Below, one piece after another: positions 58,185 to 64,000 of a stretch of 64,000 nt of DNA. The notes beneath the pieces were generated by a model. That model did no database searches and had not been told where the DNA came from. It saw only the letters and a list, made by a program, of their open reading frames with translations. Position 1 is the stretch's first letter. Each line of letters opens with the position of its first letter. Source of the DNA: Lytechinus variegatus (lineage: Eukaryota; Echinodermata; Echinoidea; Temnopleuroida; Toxopneustidae); the NCBI RefSeq assembly GCF_018143015.1, contig NC_054746.1, forward strand, positions 39,620,687 to 39,684,686. Direction: 5' to 3'. Both the position numbers and the translations under genes were made by a program.

Positions 58185-58449
58185 CAATCGTGATTATATT
58201 ATGTTATACATGATAGTACCATCTCGATGAGAACTTGTATGTTACATGTATATGGTACTGTAGGAAGACTATTGGGCACTGCAGGAAACTTATACATTCA
58301 ACGACAAGTCCCAAAATCAAGCCATATGGTGCATAGCATGGAAGTTGAATTTCAATTAAATGCACATCAACTAAACATTTGCATTACATCAAAGGACTTG
58401 AGCTTGATTAGAAATTGAAAAACTAGTTACGGCCTCATTAAACTTTGCT

Positions 58450-58540
58450 TAGAAAGATCTCAATGAAATTTTTGGCATTTTGCTCAGTGAATTCTACTCT
58501 ATTAAGATATAAATATTTTCAGCCTGGACAATCCCTTTAA
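58450..58540. mobile_element. Single terminal fragment of the AGGGGTGGTCCAGGC MITE family
   Basis: TATAAATATTTTCAGCCTGG then ACAATCCCTTTAA at 58509-58540, preceded by TTGCTCAGTGAATTCTACTCT. It matches the last ~100 bp of 996-1584; the other half is missing. Confidence 0.75.
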
Positions 58541-58667
58541 AGTTTGATACATCCTTCAATAGAAAGCTATAATTTTGTCGAAACTGATTAGACATTGTCA
58601 TACATGTAGTACATAAGCTGCATACACGATTTCCTCCTGCAAATATATACTTGGAACAAACTGACTA

Positions 58668-59580
58668 CAGTGCATATCAAAAAAAAGTTTACAATCCTGT
58701 AAAATTATACATTTGTAATATCCTGAACAGTTTTCCACATTTTAACATTGGTACAGATCCATTTAAGCAAATGACGATATAACTGTCGAAAAATATTTTT
58801 CCGCTTGAGTGAGCACCACTTACTTTTAAATAGTGAAAAATGATTTGTGCAGAACTTTGAAATAGTTATGCGAATTAAAATAGACCTTAATCATGAAGAA
58901 CACGTGGAATTTAGCTAGTAAAATTGATTTCAAGATATCTTTTACCTTTGTAAACTTGTTTCCTTGCCCAAAACACTTCGAAGAGTGCATTGCGCCCCAT
59001 CCCACGCCCCCACACACCGAGGACATCATGACCATATTGCTTTACACTGAGCTGTGATTTACATCAAATGGCTTAGGCTTGATTTTCATTTTGTTAATCA
59101 TTGTCAAGCTTGGGAATAAAGTGTGGAGAAACAAGTATTAAGGAAAAATGAAATGTAAACCCACTTTAAATGATAAAAACTTAGTGAAAACTTAAAAAAA
59201 AAAGTAAAGGTTGTGCTTACAAAGTGTTGAAATTTCAATTTGGGTAGCAATATTGTTACAAAATGCTTGAATGTATCTGTTTTATTGCAATTGACCAAAA
59301 ATGCAAGGGAAATGTATGAGAAATGTTTCACAGGGTAAGTTTGATTTCGCCCTTTTCCCTTGACACAGCGTGAAAACAAGCATTTCTGCACAAACAGATT
59401 TCTGCGAGCTTACAAAAATGGACAGTGCTCACTCAAGTGTAACATTGTGTCAAAACTTTTACTTCCATTGGATAGATGAGACCCAAACCCAAGAATATAT
59501 GTGAAAAAAATACCTACATGTAGTATATTTTTTTAATTCCCAGGGCTTTTTCAAAGTGTAAATTTTTTTGGTATGCACTG
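58668..59580. mobile_element. Tc1/mariner-like MITE with TA duplication
   Basis: CAGTGCATATCAAAAAAAAG at 58668 and TTTTTTTGGTATGCACTG to 59580, flanked by TA on both sides (58666-58667, 59581-59582). A second pair of inverted words, CTTGAGTGAGCACCAC and GTGCTCACTCAAGTG, lies about 135 and 150 bp inside. About 910 bp; no transposase motif was seen. Confidence 0.75.
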
Positions 59581-59699
59581 TATAGGACAGACATGATCCC
59601 TGTATTAAGCCTATGAGCTTCTTTAGACAAACCTCACCAAAATTGTGTGCATGAAGTCATCAGAATTCAATGCAAACAAAATGTTGCAAAGGCAGACGT

Positions 59700-60211
59700 T
59701 TTATTTGCTTTGTAACTGCAAACAATTGCTGATCAAAGCAATCATATTCTTTTGAAGTTAATGCAACAGAATTTTTGTCTGTAAACAGTTACATGGACAA
59801 GCTTGTGAAATTCATATCCATGACTGATAATGATGTGAGTTTGTTCATGCATCTCTGTTTTTTTAATAGGTATATATTTTCGCTGTATGGGATCAGAAAA
59901 AAAAATAAATTGTTTGAGTTGAAGCAACATTTACCCAGTATCCCTGATAACCCACTAATTAAAGATAAATCAAGCATCAGATCCAGTTCAAAATGTTGAG
60001 CTCTCCACCTAGAAGGAAATATCAGTATGTTCTGGGGAAGCATTTGACACTACTGAGATTTCTTAGCATGCTCCACTGGAGGTCCACTAGAGCCAGGCAT
60101 AGTCTTGGTGGGCCAACTGTCAAAGTGAGACTGAACCTTTTCAACCTTCTCAACTGATGTTGCAACAATCCTCTTGACAATCTTCCTTTACAAATTATCT
60201 TAATTGATGCA
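59700..60211 (-). other. COA8 3' UTR
   Basis: Minus-strand AATAAA at 59705-59700. Includes a 45-codon stretch (60187-60053) open in the same frame as COA8 but separated from it by three in-frame stops. Confidence 0.5.
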
Positions 60212-61930
60212 TCATCTTTTGTTCTTCTTCATCAACTTTGATACATTGGCTTTTATTGCTGGCCACAAGAGAGAGAAGTTTTTGCGGTACCATTGCTTGT
60301 TGTAGTCTTTGAATGAATGCTGATTTTCTTTCAGAAATTGTTGATAAAACTCGGCCATCTCCTCAGCACTCAGAACTTGCTTTACACCTGGAATTCAAAT
60401 ATCATAATACATAAGTACATAATATCAATTTACTGGTATTCTACAATCTCAGAATTGTTCAATATACAATTCAGATTAGAAGCTATATAATGTCACATAT
60501 TCTAACAACTTACATATGTAAATATGGAGAGTATTTAATTAACATAAAACAGTGTACCTATTTCCAGTCTACCCAGAGTAGACTGGAAAGCTCTGTCATC
60601 TAAATTGAGTTTAATATTTGCTTATACTGGTACATTCGTTGAACTAGATTTGGAAGATTTTTACATACTATTCATGCTCTTAACAATGTGATTTTGAGTA
60701 AAAATGGAATAGCATACCAGATATTACAGCCTCATTACCCGAAGAGTCTTCTATCTCTTTCTGCTTATTACCAAGACGTTCCTGGACAAATTGCTCTTTG
60801 GCCTGTCAAAAAAAAAGGAATAAAGAAACAGATAAACTGATACAGAGAGTGTGTAAGGGACAAAAAAGTCACAAACCATGGGGTCATGATTGGGAAGTCA
60901 AGTCTTACAGAATTCACAAAGTACTTATACAGACTTGTGCATTTAAACAAACTAAAAGAAAATTATTGGGAATCTTTTTTTTTCATTGTTAATTTATCAA
61001 ATACATCTTACAAGAGTTATTACTAAAATTGAATTAGAATATATGTATTAGTAACAATCTATGTTTTTTTCGTAGTACACAGCCTCTCATATTCATTTGT
61101 TTTCCTAGCTTGGAGGACGTATCCAAAATCTTCCAATCACAAATATTGTCCTAAAAATATTAAATTACCTTGATGAATATTTCATTTTGCTTTGACCAGA
61201 ACTGATGGTTCCATTCATACGTGGCTGTTCTCATGACTCTGTAATCTCTTTCTGAATCGGTTTCTTGTTCAGGTTGAGCAGGTATAATCAATCTGAGGTT
61301 GGATTTCTTATCAGCTGGGCCAATCCAATCATGACTTGGGAATGACGGAGGAGGCATAGGTGGTGGATCTTCTTCCAAAGCTTCCCCTGATGAAGGATTA
61401 GCTTTACTTTGTTCCTGCATCATTCATAGATTAAAAAAGTAGTGATTTACTAGTTAGTATTATCACATGTGGATTTGAGTAGTCAATTGAAAAAATGTCC
61501 CTGGCCATGCATGAAACTCTTCCGGAGTTTAGGAGGAAAGGGCAAAAAATAAAACATTTTTCAAATATTTAATCTTTTGACATTTCAGGAATTAAGGTTG
61601 AAGCAATTAACACAGGCAAGGTAGTAGTAGATTGAATACCTGTTATCCCATTTATATGCATGATTCCAACAAAACAAATACACTGGGATCGATATTTTGC
61701 TAGATACATTACAGGGACGAGTCATGACTCCAGGGCTCCGGCCGCGCGCCCGCTTCGCGAGCCGGAGCTCCCCCCGGGTACGTTTGTCGTTAAAGTGGGT
61801 TAAGTGAGAATTGAGATTATGGGAAAATGGGTTGAATTTTACTTACCATTTTCACGGAAGATAGGCGAGTACATCTGCAGAATAGCCGGTAGTTTGAGTA
61901 AAATATCCATGGGCGTAATTTGTGAAGCAT
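60212..61930 (-). CDS. COA8: Cytochrome c oxidase assembly factor 8 (APOPT1)
   Basis: Mitochondrial matrix protein needed for building or protecting cytochrome c oxidase (complex IV). Minus-strand coding exons 61930-61847, 61414-61169, 60802-60718 and 60387-60212 join in phase to 196 residues (human 206). The first exon is a basic, Arg/Leu-rich presequence (MLHKLRPWIFYSNYRL); I chose its ATG at 61930 because only this frame joins exon 2 in phase, while an overlapping ATG at 61915-61913 would not. Family landmarks: SHDWIGPADKKSNLR and YEWNHQFWSKQNEIF in exon 2, LSAEEMAEFYQQFL and YNKQWYRKNFSLLWPAIKA in exon 4, basic C terminus KKNKR. An acidic, Pro-rich stretch (EEDPPPMPPPSFP) precedes the core. 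Identity is very sure. Confidence 0.93.
61715..61795. repeat. GC-rich interspersed repeat fragment
   Basis: GGGCTCCGGCCGCGCGCCCG followed by CTTCGCGAGCCGGAGCTCCC: a CpG-dense patch with an internal inverted repeat (CTCCGGC / GCCGGAG), inside COA8 intron 1. It resembles the 'CTTCGCGCG' patches of other repeats in the window. Confidence 0.5.
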
Positions 61931-62521
61931 TGTTATAACTTTTATTTTCTAAAAATGACAAATAAGTAAAATATATCAAGACATAGTCATAGCTATGTTA
62001 CGGCCTTATGTATGGGGCCACAGATAGTCTCACTCGAAGTCAGAGAGATGCGAGGCGAGGAGGAGTTTGAGTTTTTGGTTCATCGAAATCATTGTTCCCA
62101 CGATACAAATTTCGATATTCCTGTCAAAATAAATAACCACAATTCATTTCATATAATACATCAATTCACCATGCCAACGTGATATGGGCTTTGATAAATT
62201 TGAACAACTAGAGTCTATTGGAGTTAAGTCTGTAGGCCTAAAGGTAAACTAAACTATTAGAAAGTTCGTTGACCTCGTATCATAGAGGCCGGCATTTTGC
62301 ATTGCGTAATAACTCCCCTCCAGCTCCAGCTCCGAGTATATACCGGCCATGAAATTTTGAGGATGAGCAGCGATTGAGAGAGCGTACGGTATAGCAGTGT
62401 TACTTTTTATTTTAATTACACTATTTTACGTGTAACGTTAGAGTTTCATGTGGATTTGTAAGCTACAAAAATATATCGATCAAATAATATTTATACATGT
62501 ACACAACAATTTACAAGAATA
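61931..62521. promoter_or_regulatory. Head-to-head promoter region, COA8 and unknown gene
   Basis: About 590 bp separate the COA8 ATG (-) and the ATG at 62522 (+). Contains CpG-bearing stretches (62040-62060, 62280-62350, 62360-62390). No TATA box was convincing. A bidirectional promoter is inferred from geometry. Confidence 0.45.
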
Positions 62522-62658
62522 ATGCGTTTCCGGGGTGACACAACTTCAAGTTCTACGAGCAAAATCCAAACAAGTGGAGATGTGACCGCTAAGCGAGGCG
62601 TGGACGAGACAAAATCAGTCGGGGAAGCGTCGGCTTGCAAGAAAAAGGAAAGACGGCG
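62522..62658 (+). CDS. Probable first coding exon of an unrecognised gene (3'-partial)
   Basis: ATG at 62522 opens 45 codons plus two bases, ending at a good donor (CGGCG|GTGAGT at 62659). The peptide begins MRFRGDTTSSSTSKIQ, is Ser/Thr-rich, then charged, and ends CKKKERRR. The codons are more GC-rich than the flanks, and there is no in-frame stop before the donor. No second exon was found in the remaining 1.3 kb, so the intron would run past the window. I do not recognise the protein. In human, BAG5 is the divergent neighbour of COA8, but nothing here identifies this as BAG5. Confidence 0.45.
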
Positions 62659-64000
62659 GTGAGTAGCAAATAAATGTCTGTGGAGCTGCCCTGCAGCCGC
62701 TGAAGACCGAAGCTTTGCGGAGGGGGGGGGGGGCAGCCAAATGTATTGCTGAACATACGCATGGCCAAATTATCTCCAAAGTACCCCTGGCCTTGTTTTT
62801 CTCTGTGACTGTGTGCAAAATATTAATAATGGTACCGTATCGCCAATTGCCATTCATGCAGGCTCCACTCCACTTTACTACTGCTACACTACAGACAGTG
62901 TACACTTCACCAACCCGAGTTCGGATAACCCTATTCCCTCTTGGCATTAATTGCCAAAAAAATGAGAAAAATCAAGTTAAAAGGAACAAAAACAGTGACT
63001 TACCTCGGCTGTCGCGCACATTCACTTCCCCGTTTTATCTGATCTTAAGTACATAAACATATGGCCATTGAGTCCCCTGTACAGATCGCGCTAGAACTTC
63101 GGTCTCTGTATTTGGTGAGTGAAGCCAACGGAGTTCAGCTGAACAACCAACATAACAGAGACCGAAGCTTTTGGTCTATGATAACCCTAGACAGCTAGAG
63201 TACTAGAGGCAAAGGTGGGATAAAAAAGTTATTAATTTAGAAAAAAATATTATGAGAAAGGGAAATAGCTTAATTTATTACTGTACACCCATATTTCACT
63301 CCATGTCCATCCTCCAGTTATCCTCAAAATTGGTGATTTGGGGAGAGTATCTTACTGTCTAAATCCTCACACGTAATATTCACTGCCGATTTCAAAACAT
63401 CACATGCAATCGGTCGCAGGTCAAACAGCATATTTGTATTATATTGGATGGCTCAGAAAATGCCAAAATATTCTAAGAGTTTAGGAAAATATTCCATGAA
63501 TCAGTGGAATATTTTCCCAATACTAATAGCAACAACAATAATAAAGAATAATGATATATGATGATGATAGTAATACTACTAATACTATTACTAATGATAA
63601 TAATGATTTTGATAAGGATTACAAAATAATATTGACAATAATAATGATAACTAGATTTTAATTCGTCATGAGGACGAATTATGTGGTCTCTTATGAAATT
63701 TCATTAAGTGTCGCTAATGTATGAAATGAATCATTAGACAATCTTGATCATAGACATCATCATGGGAGTAACTTTTGACCATTGCTAAATACTCTTTAAT
63801 GTGGTAATGATAAACGTGATGGATATAAATTATAAATATGTTGGTGATAATGCAATACGGTAAATATAAAAAGGAAGTTTGGAGCACGTAAAATGCCTTA
63901 AAATCTAAAAAATTTGAGACGATTTACCGAAATTGGCTTCCCAAAATTGAAAAGAGCCTTCATTTTCAGAGCAGCTAATTTTTAATCAACAGTTTCATGC
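62659..64000. other. Right edge: intron of unknown gene or intergenic DNA
   Basis: Holds a G-run (62721-62732), a short hairpin pair ACTTCGGTCTCTG / CAGAGACCGAAG (63096-63168), a TAA/TGA-rich tract (63525-63650) and a Helitron-type end. Frames on both strands near 62615-63056 overlap the exon or its shadow and look non-coding. Confidence 0.4.
63651..63700 (-). mobile_element. Helitron-type 3' end, copy 2 (minus strand)
   Basis: On the minus strand: hairpin TAATTCGTC / GACGAATTA (63681-63659), then AAAT, then CTAG (63654-63651), followed by T. It matches the end at 51911-51956 almost base for base through the hairpin while the outside flanks differ. The element would extend rightward, possibly past the window. 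Confidence 0.6.

Larger units (their letters stand above)
56771..58660. other. Convergent intergenic region between MRPS5 and COA8 (left part)
   Basis: AT-rich. Holds a TTAA foldback (57459-58184) and a half terminal repeat (58450-58540). No coding exon recognised. Confidence 0.5.

Noticed and set aside
61847-61915. Alternative COA8 start at the overlapping ATG (M D I L L K L P A I L)
   Set aside because: It ends exon 1 in phase 1 and runs into a stop at once in exon 2; the frame from 61930 joins in phase and gives a better mitochondrial presequence.

Overview
The window is animal nuclear DNA, AT-rich and intron-rich. The abundant TTAA-flanked foldback elements and other repeat types are of the kind seen in echinoderm, especially sea urchin, genomes. 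The species call rests on recognition only and was not searched. The exons can be joined by eye with consistent GT-AG phases into four known conserved genes, plus the first exon of one unrecognised gene.

Layout: (1) 1-10032 (+), the last ten coding exons of a cytosolic HSP90 ending in MEEVD, with a 3' UTR to about 11420. (2) 14691-34544 (-), tubulin tyrosine ligase (TTL) in eight coding exons. (3) 35214-54615 (+), mitochondrial ribosomal protein S5 (MRPS5) in nine coding exons, head to head with TTL across a CpG-rich gap. (4) 60212-61930 (-), COA8/APOPT1, a cytochrome c oxidase assembly factor, in four coding exons. (5) 62522-62658 (+), a probable first coding exon of an unknown gene that diverges from COA8 and runs off the window. 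Three of these products serve protein folding or mitochondrial translation and respiratory assembly, and TTL modifies microtubules. They are not an operon or a pathway; the only visible regulatory coupling is two head-to-head promoter regions.

Most of the rest is repeats inside introns and UTRs. The most striking is an 8.7-kb nested foldback (about 18639-27390) in the large TTL intron. Its arms are tandem units of about 397 bp, and it carries 27 copies of a 14-bp palindrome (GTTGCCATGGCAAC and close variants) that equals the RFX/X-box consensus. A second family (30211-30842, 42338-43593, 47424-49015) carries arrays of perfect nuclear-receptor DR1 sites (AGGTCAAAGGTCA). Two 1.4-kb inverted copies of another element, with about 10-bp target duplications, bracket the foldback. 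There are several TTAA-flanked foldback MITEs (two back to back in the MRPS5 3' region), a Tc1/mariner-like MITE, a hAT-like element, two Helitron-type 3' ends, two LINE 3' fragments, a tRNA-derived SINE and a GATC-rich foldback minisatellite present twice.

I see no CRISPR, no bacterial-type operon and no clear new protein system. The most novel material is the transcription-factor-site-bearing repeats, the repeat-embedded start of TTL and the unidentified divergent exon.
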